A stretch of 64,000 bases of DNA from Fusibacter ferrireducens (GTDB taxonomy: Bacteria > Bacillota > Clostridia > Peptostreptococcales > Acidaminobacteraceae), in the NCBI RefSeq assembly GCF_015352425.1, contig NZ_JADKNH010000007.1, positions 186,001-250,000 of the forward strand, in the 5' to 3' direction. Numbering within the stretch: position 1 is the first letter of the stretch; each line of letters opens with the position of its first letter. The position numbers and the translations under genes were made by a program. Of the stretch, positions 9,870 through 21,222 are shown piece by piece. The notes beneath the pieces were generated by a model, which did no database searches, was not told the DNA's origin, and was given only the letters and a program-made list of their open reading frames with translations.

Positions 9870-10616
9870 TTAGAAATTTACAAGTTGAACGAAATCAGCC
9901 TCTAGAAGGCTAGCGCCACCAACAAGTGCGCCATCGATATCCGATTCATTCATAATTTCTTCTACATTAGCAGGTTTTACACTTCCGCCATATTGAATTC
10001 TAACTTCTTCAGATACAGCATCTGTATATAGGTCTTTAAGAACTTCTCTGATATATGCAATCACATCATTTGCATCTTGACTGCTAGCCGTTTTACCAGT
10101 TCCAATCGCCCAAATCGGCTCATATGCCACAACAATTGTAGGGACATCTTTAGCGTCAATGCCTTCAAATGCATTTACAATTTGAGTTTTACATACATCT
10201 TTTGTTTCGCCAGCTTCTCTTTGTTCTAAAGTTTCACCCACACAAACAACAGGTACAAGCCCTTTTGCAAGTGCTTTCTTAGTTTTTAGATTTACTGTTT
10301 GATCTGTTTCTCCATAGTATTGTCTTCTTTCAGAGTGACCGATGATCACATGTGTTACACCGATCTCAAGTAACATATCCGCAGTTACCTCTCCTGTGAA
10401 AGCGCCTTTATCTTCAAAGTGCATATTTTGAGCACCGATTTTGATATTTGAGCCTTTTGCAGCCTCAACCATGTTTTGAAGTAAAGTATAAGGTGCACAG
10501 ATCAACACTTCTACGTCTGTATTTGCCACATCCGGTTTGATTGCCTCAACAAAGGCAACACCCTCTTTAATTGATTTATGCATTTTCCAGTTTCCTGCAA
10601 TAATTGGTTTTCTCAT
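9870..10616 (-). CDS. tpiA: Triosephosphate isomerase
   Basis: A 248-residue TIM-barrel enzyme interconverting dihydroxyacetone phosphate and glyceraldehyde 3-phosphate. Catalytic residues are visible: Lys in G-N-W-K-M-H-K (residue about 11), His in I-I-G-H-S-E-R-R (about 96), and Glu in V-A-Y-E-P-I-W-A-I-G-T-G (about 165). The phosphate-binding G-G-S-V-K and G-A-L-V-G-G-A-S-L complete the family pattern. AGGAGG lies just before the ATG. The gap to pgk is 10 bases and to gpmI 10 bases. Confidence 0.97.
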   Translation of the reverse strand: MRKPIIAGNWKMHKSIKEGVAFVEAIKPDVANTDVEVLICAPYTLLQNMVEAAKGSNIKIGAQNMHFEDKGAFTGEVTADMLLEIGVTHVIIGHSERRQYYGETDQTVNLKTKKALAKGLVPVVCVGETLEQREAGETKDVCKTQIVNAFEGIDAKDVPTIVVAYEPIWAIGTGKTASSQDANDVIAYIREVLKDLYTDAVSEEVRIQYGGSVKPANVEEIMNESDIDGALVGGASLLEADFVQLVNF

Positions 10617-10626
10617 GCTATGCCTC

Positions 10627-11817
10627 CTATTTTTCGTTTAGCGCGTCTATTCCAGGTAGTACCAATCCTTCTAAGAATTCGAGTGATGCACCGCCACCTG
10701 TTGAAATATGCGTCATTTTATCACCAAATCCTAAAATATTCACAGCAGCAGCACTATCGCCACCGCCAATGACAGTTGTCGCATCTGAATCAGCAAGTGC
10801 TTTTGCCACAGCAATCGTCCCTTTAGCGAAGTTTTCAAATTCAAATACGCCCATTGGACCATTCCAGACAACTGTTTTTGCTTTGGCTACTGCAGCCGCA
10901 TAATTTTCAGCTGTTTTAGGACCAATATCAAGTCCCATATAATCTGCTGAAATATTTTCATCTTTTGTTACAATTGGTGCTGAATCCTTATTAAACTCAG
11001 CTGCCACAATGTGATCCACTGGTAATAATAATTCAACGCCTTTAGCTTTTGCATTTTCAAGCATTTGTTTTGCATAGTCTACTTTGTCTGCTTCGATTAA
11101 AGACTTACCCACTTCAAAACCTTGTGCTTTTAAGAAAGTATAAGCCATACCACCACCGATGACAAGCGTATCTACTTTTGTTAATAAGTTTTCAATGACT
11201 TTGATCTTGTCAGAAACTTTGGCACCACCAAGGATTGCACAGAAAGGTCTCTCAGGACTATCAACTGCTTCCCCTAAGAATTTAAGTTCTTTTTGAATTA
11301 AGTACCCACATACTGCAACTTCAACAAATTCGGTAACACCAACGGTTGAAGAATGCGCTCTATGCGCTGTGCCAAATGCATCATTGACATATATATCTGC
11401 GATAGAAGCTAAATCCTTTGAAAAAGCTTCGCCGTTTTTTGTTTCTTCTTTTCTAAATCTTGTATTTTCAAGGAGCATCACTTGACCTTCAGTTAATGAT
11501 GCAGCTGCTGCTCTCGATTTTTCTCCAACTACTGCTTCTTCTGAATTGAAAATAACGGTTTGTCCCAACAATTCAGAAAGGCGGTCTGCTACAGGTTTTA
11601 AACTGAATTTGGATTCAAACGCTTTTGGTTTTCCAAGATGTGAACAGAGGATCAATTTTGCGCCATTCTTTACTAAGTATTCAAGAGTAGGCATAGCACC
11701 TAAAATTCTGCTTTCATCTGTGATTTTGCCCTCTTGAATAGGGACATTAAAATCACATCTGACCAAGACTTTTTTGCCTTTAACACTAATATCTTCTATG
11801 GTTTTCTTGTTATACAT
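10627..11817 (-). CDS. pgk: Phosphoglycerate kinase
   Basis: A 396-residue two-domain kinase making ATP from 1,3-bisphosphoglycerate. Motifs are [11 protein letters not shown] near the N terminus, [18 protein letters not shown], and the nucleotide-binding [10 protein letters not shown] near the C terminus. GGAGG precedes the ATG. A 125-base spacer with a stable hairpin separates it from gap, a likely RNA processing or attenuation point within the operon. Confidence 0.97.
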   Translation of the reverse strand: MYNKKTIEDISVKGKKVLVRCDFNVPIQEGKITDESRILGAMPTLEYLVKNGAKLILCSHLGKPKAFESKFSLKPVADRLSELLGQTVIFNSEEAVVGEKSRAAAASLTEGQVMLLENTRFRKEETKNGEAFSKDLASIADIYVNDAFGTAHRAHSSTVGVTEFVEVAVCGYLIQKELKFLGEAVDSPERPFCAILGGAKVSDKIKVIENLLTKVDTLVIGGGMAYTFLKAQGFEVGKSLIEADKVDYAKQMLENAKAKGVELLLPVDHIVAAEFNKDSAPIVTKDENISADYMGLDIGPKTAENYAAAVAKAKTVVWNGPMGVFEFENFAKGTIAVAKALADSDATTVIGGGDSAAAVNILGFGDKMTHISTGGGASLEFLEGLVLPGIDALNEK

Positions 11818-11898
11818 AACCTTGCGCCTCCAAGTTATATTTTATATTTCATAATGTTTCCCAAAGGGAACATATCTATTTGATCGATATATATAGTA

Positions 11899-11923
11899 AG
11901 CCCTGAAATAAAATTTCAGGGCT
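11899..11923 (-). other. Hairpin in the gap-pgk spacer
   Basis: An 11-bp perfect stem (AGCCCTGAAAT with ATTTCAGGGCT, 3-base loop) starts about 20 bases after the gap stop. No T run follows it on the minus strand, so it looks like an mRNA 3'-end stabiliser or weak attenuator rather than a full terminator. A smaller TTCCC-AAA-GGGAA hairpin lies nearby at about 11861-11873. Confidence 0.5.
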
Positions 11924-11942
11924 ATTGTCTATTAGAACCGAA

Positions 11943-14058
<2,116 letters not shown>

Positions 14059-14163
14059 CCTCTATTTTTTTCCGCGTCCCAGCTGTCATAAAAAAAAATG
14101 ATCAATAAATCGGTGCTCAATTTTCCATTTCAACATTATCTTTTGTGTCCGACTTACATGTTA

Positions 14164-14191
14164 ATTATAGCACCCCAAAAACAAAATACAA
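14164..14191 (-). promoter_or_regulatory. cggR: Promoter of the cggR-gap glycolytic operon
   Basis: On the minus strand TTGTAT (14186-14191) is followed after 16 bases by a perfect TATAAT (14164-14169). Transcription would start near 14157, giving a leader of about 100 bases before cggR. Confidence 0.65.
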
Positions 14192-14210
14192 GGGTTTTTT
14201 GAAAAAAAGT

Positions 14211-14246
14211 GGACTTTTTTCATCCCCACTGGGTATTTTTTGTCCC
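14211..14246 (-). promoter_or_regulatory. Candidate CggR-like operator repeat
   Basis: On the minus strand two half-units, GGGAC-(A)6-TACCC and GGGGAT-GAAAAAA-GTCC, are separated by 3 bases. This resembles the tandem GGGAC...GTCC arrangement of Bacillus CggR operators. It lies 20-55 bases upstream of the -35 box rather than downstream of the promoter, so assignment is tentative. Confidence 0.35.
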
Positions 14247-14439
14247 TTTCGATTTTTCCCTTTGATTGACCACATTTGAGCCATCCCACGATGCCCCAAA
14301 ATAATTTCTGCTGACACTGTTTGGGGTTGAACACCCCTCATCACATCTTTCGACTCAAGTCAACGATTAATTTGGCTCCCTTTAAAAAAGGGACTGTCGG
14401 GAAATAGATAGTTCCAGAAAAAAATTATAATCAAAAAGG

Positions 14440-14481
14440 AAATCCTCCTATCAGTGTCGAATAGACATTATAGGAGGATTT
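14440..14481 (+). terminator. Hairpin at the 5' end of the insertion sequence
   Basis: A perfect 12-bp stem (AAATCCTCCTAT with ATAGGAGGATTT) with an 18-base loop runs into a T stretch on the plus strand. A second 8-bp hairpin follows at 14494-14515. Such structures commonly shield transposase genes from transcription entering from outside; the 3' arm also contains an AGGAGG sequence that would be hidden in the fold. Confidence 0.6.
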
Positions 14482-14563
14482 TTGTACGAAAAAAAGATGG
14501 TCTGACCACCATCTTAATCTCGTTGCACATAGTCTTGCAACATACGTACAAAATAATAAAAAC

Positions 14564-16297
14564 ATGCATAATTATTATAACGATTTTTTTGAATTAGGGC
14601 AACTACGAATAAATTATAATTTATACCAAATTGGTGTTCCATCAGATGATTCTGTACACATCGTAAAACGTGTTATGAAAGAACTGGATTTCTCCAGTTT
14701 GTTAAATCAGTACAGTAGGTTGGGACGAAAAGGTTACAATCCCATTATGTTATTTTCAATACTAGTCTATTCTGCGCTTAGAGGTGTAAGAGCAGTAGAC
14801 CGAATTGTAGAACTCTGCACAAGAGACCTTGCCTACATTTGGCTTGCTCAAGGAGAAAGGCCACAGCGCGATGCTTTCTATGATTTCATCAATAACAAAC
14901 TAACGAACGAGATTCTTAAGGACTTACATTATCAGTTCATAAGAAAACTAGAAAAAGAAGGCTTTGTGTCATTAAAAGCGCTGTTCATTGATGGAACAAA
15001 AATTGAAGCGAATGCCAATCGTTATACATTTGTTTGGCGCGGCAGTTTAAATTACCACCTTGTAGGATTACTAGATGCTATTGAGAATAGTTATAATGAT
15101 TACAATACCCTAATTACAGAAAATGCTTACGATGTGAAGTACACACTTTCCACCATGAACATGTTCATAATTGAAGGTATGGAAAAAGTGCGTGAAGTCA
15201 TCCAAAAGAACCGATTAAGAAAAGTTAACGACAAGAAAAAGTTATCCAATAATGCACTCATTGAGATTGATAACATGTCGCCACTAGAAATGCTTAAAAT
15301 ACAAGCGAAACTTATGGTGATTGCTAAAGGAGAAGGCATTGCATTCGTTGATGGAAAAGGCCAACGGAAAAGCGATCTTCAAAAGCTATACGAAAGATTT
15401 GAAGTCTTTGGTGAGCGACTGATGAGATATAAAACATCATTTAAAATCATGAGATCAGATAGAAATAGTTATTCTAAAACAGACTTGGAAGCAACCTTTA
15501 TGAGGATGAAAGATGATCATATGATGAATGGTCAACTCAAACCGGCTTACAATGTACAGATTGCAGTTGAAAACTACTTTGTGGTGCATAGTTATGTGAG
15601 TGCAGATCGCACAGATTACAATCCTTTGATACCCGTACTTGAGATGCATCAAGAACATCTTGGCCACTATCCGAACGAAGTGACGGCAGACAGCGGTTAT
15701 AGTAGTGAAAAGAACTTGCTTTTTCTTCAGCAAAAAGGGATTGAGAGTTTTATCAAACTCCAAGAACATGAAAGGATGAAAAAGCGTGCTTACAAAGGTG
15801 GTATTGGTAAGTATAGAAATATGACGAAAGTAGACTCAGGTTATCTTTGCGCAAATAATCGCTTGATTACATTTGATAAAACACAGGTCAGCCACTCGAA
15901 AGGCTATACGCAAACACATCAAGTTTACTCTTGCAAAGATTGCAGTAATTGTGAACTAAAGCCAAAATGTTTATACAAATACGATGAAAACAAGCACCGT
16001 GCTAAAAACAAAGTGATAAAAGTCAATGAATGCTGGGACGGTTTAAAAGAAAAATCATACAATAATATACACAGTGACAAGGGCATTCTAAACAGACAAA
16101 TTCGTTCTATTCAAACGGAAGGTTTCTTTGGAGATATGAAAGCAAACGATAACTTTAGACAGTTTAACCATCGTTCACAAGATAAGGTACTAAAAGAATT
16201 TATGCTATTCGCTTTTGGTAAAAACATAGACAAATATCATAAGTTTTTAATGGGTAAAATCAAAAGATTTGAAGGAAAAATTGACCAAGCAGCATAA
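14564..16297 (+). CDS. IS1182-family DDE transposase
   Basis: A 577-residue transposase with the N-terminal DUF772-type domain (about residues 40-140; L-F-S-I-L-V-Y-S-A-L-R-G-V-R) and a DDE catalytic core. Visible acidic elements are F-I-D-G-T-K-I-E-A-N-A-N-R (about 145), V-T-A-D-S-G-Y-S-S (about 375) and the late T-E-G-F-F-G-D-M-K. A C-x2-C-x4-C zinc-like cluster (C-K-D-C-S-N-C-E-L-K-P-K-C) near residue 465 is typical of the family. The frame is intact, so the copy may be active. No ribosome site is seen directly before the ATG, consistent with low expression. Confidence 0.92.
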   Translation: MHNYYNDFFELGQLRINYNLYQIGVPSDDSVHIVKRVMKELDFSSLLNQYSRLGRKGYNPIMLFSILVYSALRGVRAVDRIVELCTRDLAYIWLAQGERPQRDAFYDFINNKLTNEILKDLHYQFIRKLEKEGFVSLKALFIDGTKIEANANRYTFVWRGSLNYHLVGLLDAIENSYNDYNTLITENAYDVKYTLSTMNMFIIEGMEKVREVIQKNRLRKVNDKKKLSNNALIEIDNMSPLEMLKIQAKLMVIAKGEGIAFVDGKGQRKSDLQKLYERFEVFGERLMRYKTSFKIMRSDRNSYSKTDLEATFMRMKDDHMMNGQLKPAYNVQIAVENYFVVHSYVSADRTDYNPLIPVLEMHQEHLGHYPNEVTADSGYSSEKNLLFLQQKGIESFIKLQEHERMKKRAYKGGIGKYRNMTKVDSGYLCANNRLITFDKTQVSHSKGYTQTHQVYSCKDCSNCELKPKCLYKYDENKHRAKNKVIKVNECWDGLKEKSYNNIHSDKGILNRQIRSIQTEGFFGDMKANDNFRQFNHRSQDKVLKEFMLFAFGKNIDKYHKFLMGKIKRFEGKIDQAA

Positions 16298-16389
16298 TTT
16301 TAATTATGACAATCGTCTCTGGATCAAACCTGTTTTTGTTATGCTCAAAAATCAGGCATAAGTGAGATAAAAACAAAATCCAGATAAAA

Positions 16390-16432
16390 AAATGCTAGAA
16401 AGGACTCAACGTAAGCCTCATTTCTAGCATTT
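16390..16432 (+). terminator. Hairpin downstream of the transposase gene
   Basis: A perfect 12-bp stem (AAATGCTAGAAA with TTTCTAGCATTT) with a 19-base loop lies about 95 bases past the transposase stop. The T tract is short, so it is a weak terminator. Confidence 0.5.
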
Positions 16433-16493
16433 CTTCATGTTTATTGTTTTTCAGAGGTCAATTAGGTATTTTCCCGATTGCCCCTTGATTTCA

Positions 16494-17933
16494 TTAAAAC
16501 CTTTTCCGTTTTGAAGAAGGCGGAATATTCAATTCATCTCTATATTTTGCAACAGTTCTCCTTGAAATATTAATCCCTTTGCGATTGAGTTCGTCTGTCA
16601 AGTATTGGTCACTTAATGGTTTCTTAGAATTTTCACCATCAATCATTTCCTTAATAACAATTTTCACACTTTCTGAAGAAACACCCTCACCACTTGCACC
16701 TTTGACACCACTTTGGAAAAAATACTTGATTTCAAAGAGTCCATTTGGGCATTGAATGTATTTACCATTAACCGCCCTGCTCACTGTGGACTCATGTACT
16801 TCTACCTCATCAGCGATATCTTTTAAGTTCAGAGGTTTCAAATACAATAATCCCTTTTCAAAAAATTCATATTGATACTCTATAATGGCCTTACAAACCT
16901 TATAAATGGTGTTTCGTCTTTGCTCTATACTCTTTATAATTCGAAGTGCCGCCTGTAGATTTTTATTGAGGTAGTCACTGGTGAGCTCGTCTCTATTCAC
17001 ATTTTTAAGCATAGCTTTATAAAATCCATTAATCTGAAGTCTCGGATTTGCGGCCTCATTAACCGCAATAACGTATTCACCTTTTACCTTTTCAACGTAA
17101 ACATCTGGCACAATATACCTTACATCTCTCATGGAAGCAAACAATCGACCGGGCTTTGGTTCAAGCGTTTTAATATAGTCATAAGCAAGTTGGACGCGTT
17201 CAACTGTCTCGTTGATTTTTTTGGCGATTTGGGCAAATCTCTTCTGTCCTAAATCCTCGATATAATCTTTAACCAATATTTCTTCAATACTATCCTCAAA
17301 ACCTTGTTGATACATCTGTATGAGCAAGCATTCCTTTAAGTCTCTTGCACCAACACCTGGCGGATCAAAAGATTGAATCAATCGTATCAGCGTTTCCAAT
17401 TCATCTAATGAGAGCTTGAAAAACTCAGCCGTCTCTTCCATATTTATTTCTAAATAACCATTATCGTTGATACTTTCAATTATAAATTCACCAATATTAT
17501 AAAAACGCTTCTCTAATTTTGCAAATTTTAACTGCATCAAAAGATAATCTTTTAAAGTCTCTTCAGCAGCAACAAAATTATCATAACTGAATTCTTGATC
17601 AAAATCATAACTGACATTGCCCATAGGTCTGGCGTCTTCAAAATAATTGATCATTTCTTCCCAATCAATTTCTTTCTTGATGCCTTTATCCAAATCATAT
17701 TCATAATCGGGCTCTGCTTCTACATCATTATCAACTTTAAGTGGTTGTGTTTCCTCTTGATCTGTTGCAGCATTGGAGAGCTTCTCCAAAATTGGGTTGT
17801 TAAGAAGTTCTTCTTCAATGAATTCATTTAGTTCTTGTGCATTGTATTGTAGAATTTCAATCGCTTGTTTCAGCTCTGGCGTCATAATTAACTTTTGTGT
17901 TTGAACTAAATTTAAATTAAAATTCATCTTCAT
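16494..17933 (-). CDS. rpoN: RNA polymerase sigma-54 factor
   Basis: A 479-residue sigma-54. Region I is N-terminal and Gln/Leu-rich (L-V-Q-T-Q-K-L-I-M-T-P-E-L-K-Q-A-I), followed by an acidic region II, the core-binding domain, a helix-turn-helix (V-H-E-S-T-V-S-R-A-V-N-G-K) and the C-terminal RpoN box S-R-R-T-V-A-K-Y-R. The ATG at 17933 follows GGGTGA with an 8-base gap; the in-frame ATG at 17948 overlaps that ribosome site. Its regulon would need enhancer-binding activators, none of which are in the window. An insertion sequence now lies immediately 3' of it. Confidence 0.96.
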   Translation of the reverse strand: MKMNFNLNLVQTQKLIMTPELKQAIEILQYNAQELNEFIEEELLNNPILEKLSNAATDQEETQPLKVDNDVEAEPDYEYDLDKGIKKEIDWEEMINYFEDARPMGNVSYDFDQEFSYDNFVAAEETLKDYLLMQLKFAKLEKRFYNIGEFIIESINDNGYLEINMEETAEFFKLSLDELETLIRLIQSFDPPGVGARDLKECLLIQMYQQGFEDSIEEILVKDYIEDLGQKRFAQIAKKINETVERVQLAYDYIKTLEPKPGRLFASMRDVRYIVPDVYVEKVKGEYVIAVNEAANPRLQINGFYKAMLKNVNRDELTSDYLNKNLQAALRIIKSIEQRRNTIYKVCKAIIEYQYEFFEKGLLYLKPLNLKDIADEVEVHESTVSRAVNGKYIQCPNGLFEIKYFFQSGVKGASGEGVSSESVKIVIKEMIDGENSKKPLSDQYLTDELNRKGINISRRTVAKYRDELNIPPSSKRKRF

Positions 17934-18083
17934 ATTAATTTCACCCATTCTTTGTTATTTCACTAGAAATATTGTCAAATATTGTGAGTTCTACGTTCCT
18001 CTCTAAAACACTTCTTTATTATAGCAAATTTGCTGCCACTTTTGAACACAAAATGTACAAGTCTTTTATCTCAAAATGAAAGA

Positions 18084-18118
18084 AAAAAAGATATCAGCTT
18101 CAAGCTCATACCTTTTTT
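18084..18118 (-). terminator. Terminator after the EAL gene
   Basis: A 17-bp stem with two mismatches (arms AAAAAAG-TAT-AGCTT) starts 6 bases past the stop codon and ends in a T run on the minus strand. Confidence 0.7.
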
Positions 18119-18123
18119 AATCT

Positions 18124-20136
18124 TTATCCATTATAAATTTGGATCAGTTCCATGAGATCTTCTTTAGAAATCGGTTTTGAAAAATAATACCCCTGATAGT
18201 AATCGCAATGTCTTTCTTTAAGCCAATTAAACTGTGCTTCATTCTCAACCCCTTCTGCAACCACTTTAATATTGGAGCGATGTGAAAAATCAATCATCAT
18301 CTCAATCAAGTTTTCATACTTTTCATCCACAAAAATCTGATCGATAAATTTTTTATCAATTTTGATAACCGCTATGGGCATAATGCCAATGTGGCTCAAT
18401 GAAGAATAACCTGTTCCAAAATCATCTAGATGAATTTCCACCCCTCCATTGGATAAAGTTGTTAGCGTCCTAATGACGTCTTCATAACTTTCAGAGATGG
18501 CGCTCTCAGTAACTTCAATTTGAATGTTGGAATGCTCAATCCCATTTTCTTCAAATGTCTGAAATACTTTTCCCGAGTATTGAGGATTGAGAATTTCAAG
18601 TATAGAGGCATTTATAGCAATCGGAATACAATTCAAATGCCTAGCTTCAACAGTCTTGATCATATCACAAACAGATTGCATCACGAATTCACCGATTTCA
18701 GCAACCACACCATTCATTTCCGCAAGTGGAATAAATGTATACGGTTCTATTTCACCGTTTTCTGGATGATGCCATCTGATCAACGCTTCTGCACTCTTTA
18801 GTTGACTATTTTGATCAAATTTAGGCTGATATACCACATAAAATTCTGCATTGGCAATCGCTTTCTTCAAATTTGTAACCAAATAAGAGGTTGCTTGAAG
18901 CTGCTCGTAATAGCTATTCTTAAACCAAACGATTTTGCTATCCCCACTGAGATGTCCCGACATCAATAGAGCAGATTCTGCATATTCTACCCATACCTCT
19001 GGTTCTATCGTGTCTCTATTTAGATGAACTGCACCCACTTCAAGACTAAGAGAAAATCCCATAGAATTGATGAGTTCATTCTTTAAAAAAATCTCATAGA
19101 GCCTATTGAATATTTTATCTATATCCGCTTCTGAGATATCCATTGTAATGAGTACGGCATATAACCCACTTCCCAAACTATAGAGTTCGTTCGTGGAATA
19201 GGGTTCAAAATACTGATGAATTTCAGCACCTATTATGAAATGAAGCATCTCAAAAATCGTATTTCCAAGTGTATAATTTAACTTTCCTCGATCTTTTACT
19301 GCTAATAACAGCAAGATCTTTGAATTGTTCTTTTGACGCTCTCTGAGCCTTTGATAAAGGTGTTCTTTGTTACTAAAACCCGTTTGACTTTCATGAAATG
19401 CTAAAAATTCAACTTTTTCCTGATAGCGTTTAAGTTCATCATAATTGGATTTAAGGGTTTCTTCTGAAGCTAACATCTCTTCATATAATGCTTGAATTTC
19501 TATTTTTTGTTCTAATAATTCTGATTTTTGTCTACTTAGAGAGTCAATCAAATCAATCTCGTCGAGTTCACGTTTAACCATAAAAAAAAGCGCAGATACC
19601 GTAAAAGCACCCAACAGCAAAACAGATATATAGTGTTCTATTGCTGGCAAAGGACTAATGTGCCCATCGAGAACAAAACTTCCCACAAGAATCGTGCATA
19701 AAATAGAGGCACTTGATAGAAAAAAATATGACATGACATGCTCATTAATTTTATATTTTTCAATGAAAACTTTTCCACATTTAAAAAAGATGATGTTCAC
19801 ACCAAACAAAATCAAATTCGGCAAAGCATCAATCCCATATACCATATATTTGAAGATTGATATGATAAAGGCTATGATGACTCCTGGCGTTATACCCCAA
19901 AAATAAGTTGCCAATCCTGTTAAGAAAAATCTGCCATCCGGAATATCTCTATATCCAAATCGATCCATAGCGTAAATCTGAAAACACGCAATCAAGGCAA
20001 TTAAAAAGCCAATATAGTAGACTTGGCTTTTAAAAGCAATGCGCCTATTTAAAATAACGATCACATAGTAGGTTAAGAGAAATATCAATCCATAACTCAT
20101 TAGCAATTTCAAAATAAATTCGATGTAATCTGTCAT
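18124..20136 (-). CDS. Membrane GGDEF-EAL protein, probable c-di-GMP phosphodiesterase
   Basis: A 670-residue protein with about six membrane segments forming a 5TM-5TMR-like sensor (residues 1-195), a coiled coil (about 205-245), a degenerate GGDEF domain (about 250-400) and an EAL domain (about 415-668). In the GGDEF region the signature is replaced by G-S-G-L-Y, so cyclase activity is not expected. The EAL domain keeps S-A-E-A-L-I-R-W, the E-V-T-E-S-A segment, D-D-F-G-T-G-Y-S-S and K-I-D-K-K-F-I, so hydrolysis of c-di-GMP is predicted. The ATG at 20136 follows GGAG by 6 bases; a TTG at 20148 is in frame but less likely. Confidence 0.93.
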   Translation of the reverse strand: MTDYIEFILKLLMSYGLIFLLTYYVIVILNRRIAFKSQVYYIGFLIALIACFQIYAMDRFGYRDIPDGRFFLTGLATYFWGITPGVIIAFIISIFKYMVYGIDALPNLILFGVNIIFFKCGKVFIEKYKINEHVMSYFFLSSASILCTILVGSFVLDGHISPLPAIEHYISVLLLGAFTVSALFFMVKRELDEIDLIDSLSRQKSELLEQKIEIQALYEEMLASEETLKSNYDELKRYQEKVEFLAFHESQTGFSNKEHLYQRLRERQKNNSKILLLLAVKDRGKLNYTLGNTIFEMLHFIIGAEIHQYFEPYSTNELYSLGSGLYAVLITMDISEADIDKIFNRLYEIFLKNELINSMGFSLSLEVGAVHLNRDTIEPEVWVEYAESALLMSGHLSGDSKIVWFKNSYYEQLQATSYLVTNLKKAIANAEFYVVYQPKFDQNSQLKSAEALIRWHHPENGEIEPYTFIPLAEMNGVVAEIGEFVMQSVCDMIKTVEARHLNCIPIAINASILEILNPQYSGKVFQTFEENGIEHSNIQIEVTESAISESYEDVIRTLTTLSNGGVEIHLDDFGTGYSSLSHIGIMPIAVIKIDKKFIDQIFVDEKYENLIEMMIDFSHRSNIKVVAEGVENEAQFNWLKERHCDYYQGYYFSKPISKEDLMELIQIYNG

Positions 20137-20217
20137 CACTGTCTCCAATACACTATTAGAAAAATTTAAAATACTGGTTTAAATATACCCATTCTCAGTG
20201 GAAAATATTCACAAAAT

Positions 20218-20275
20218 AAAAAAGTGTTTTAACCCTACTGCTTTCGAAAAACAGCAAGATTCAAAACACTTTTCT
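20218..20275 (-). terminator. Terminator of the nup transporter operon
   Basis: An 11-bp stem (AAAAGTGTTTT with AAAACACTTTT) encloses a smaller inner hairpin; on the minus strand it is followed by a T-rich stretch. It starts about 20 bases beyond the nupQ stop. Confidence 0.65.
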
Positions 20276-20292
20276 ATAATGTAATCTAAAGT

Positions 20293-21222
20293 TTATCTAT
20301 GACCTTTTTCATATGCAGTACCAACAGCCTTTGGCGCAACTGCTCTACCAATAAAGCCAGACAAGACAATAATGGTAGCTACATAAGGTAACATTTGTAG
20401 AAATTCTGATGGTACAAAGTCAAAGCCAAGCGTAGAAGCCTGAATTTGAAGCGCTTCGCAGAAACCAAAGAACAGACTGGCAAACATTGCACCTACAGGA
20501 TGCCATTTTCCAAAGATCATGGCAGCAAGTGCAATAAAACCTTTCCCAGACGTCATCCCCTCTCTAAAAAGGCTAATCGTACCAAGAGACATGGAAGCAC
20601 CAGATATCCCTGCCATCATGCCAGAAATACCTACGCATATATATCTGATTTTATAGACATTGATGCCCACTGTATCTGCAGCTCTTGGATGTTCGCCAAC
20701 CGCTCTAATTCTCAGACCAAACGGCGTCTTATACAGCACGTAATAAGAGACTGCCACTGCAACAAATGCCAGATAGACAAATGGCGTCATGCCACTAAAC
20801 AACTTTCCTATAAGAGGTATATTCTCTAAAAAGTGAAATGGATTTGTAGTCAGTGCTCTTTCCACAGAATCTGTCTGTCCTGATCTCTTCCAAACAAGTT
20901 CTAGTAAAAATGCCGTAATGCTCGTTGCAAACAAGTTGATCGCCGTACCGACAACAACTTGATTCCCTTTCAAATGTATCGAAAGCACTGCCAATATCAT
21001 TGAAGTCAAAATACCAGCAACCATTGCCGCAAGTACACCAAGCCAAGGCATATTCGTAAATTCAGTCACTAGGATCGCAAAGAATGCGCCCATGATCATC
21101 ATACCTTCTAGTGCGATGTTCGTAATACCTGATCGCTCAGTGAAAACACCGCCAAGCGCTGAAAATATCAAAGGTGTTGCAAGTCTCAACGCAGATGCAA
21201 GTAAAGCAATAAATACAACCAT
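20293..21222 (-). CDS. nupQ: Nucleoside ABC transporter permease (NupQ-like)
   Basis: A 309-residue BPD_transp_2 permease with about eight membrane segments. It begins A-L-L-A-S-A-L-R-L-A-T-P-L-I-F and contains G-G-V-F-T-E-R-S-G-I-T-N-I-A-L-E-G-M-M, the conserved N-terminal block of this subfamily, and G-E-H-P-R-A-A-D-T in the EAA-like loop. Together with the preceding permease it forms the channel of a BMP-type importer, which in Bacillus (NupNOPQ, formerly YufNOPQ) takes up guanosine and other nucleosides. Its ATG overlaps the nupP stop as TAATG, so the pair is translationally coupled. Confidence 0.92.
   Translation of the reverse strand: MVVFIALLASALRLATPLIFSALGGVFTERSGITNIALEGMMIMGAFFAILVTEFTNMPWLGVLAAMVAGILTSMILAVLSIHLKGNQVVVGTAINLFATSITAFLLELVWKRSGQTDSVERALTTNPFHFLENIPLIGKLFSGMTPFVYLAFVAVAVSYYVLYKTPFGLRIRAVGEHPRAADTVGINVYKIRYICVGISGMMAGISGASMSLGTISLFREGMTSGKGFIALAAMIFGKWHPVGAMFASLFFGFCEALQIQASTLGFDFVPSEFLQMLPYVATIIVLSGFIGRAVAPKAVGTAYEKGHR

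Larger units (their letters stand above)
14059..14389. other. Non-coding interval between cggR and the insertion sequence
   Basis: This 331-base stretch contains the cggR promoter (14164-14191), a GGGAC/GTCC-bearing repeat (14211-14246), an A/T-rich palindrome (14203-14220), and a CCCCAAA / TTTGGGG inverted pair on either side of about 14310. No gene is supported. Confidence 0.6.
14390..16484 (+). mobile_element. IS1182-family insertion sequence
   Basis: The element spans about 2.1 kb. Imperfect terminal repeats begin GGGACTGTCGGGAAA at 14390 and, on the complement, GGGGCAATCGGGAAA at 16484 (12 of the first 15 bases match). It carries one intact transposase gene and internal hairpins at both ends. 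No target-site duplication is visible. It lies 10 bases past the rpoN stop codon and upstream of cggR, that is, between two genes that are adjacent in many Firmicutes. The exact ends are inferred from the repeats only. Confidence 0.75.

Noticed and set aside
14203-14220. AAAAAAGT-GG-ACTTTTTT palindrome as a terminator
   Set aside because: It lies just upstream of the cggR promoter, is almost all A/T and has no GC-rich stem; more likely part of promoter-region structure.
14380-16494. Target-site duplication around the insertion sequence
   Set aside because: The bases flanking the inferred ends (AAAA on the left, TTGA on the right) do not match.
20446-20829. 127-codon plus-strand frame opposite nupQ
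   Set aside because: Antisense to a clear permease gene, rich in His/Cys/Arg as expected for a shadow frame.
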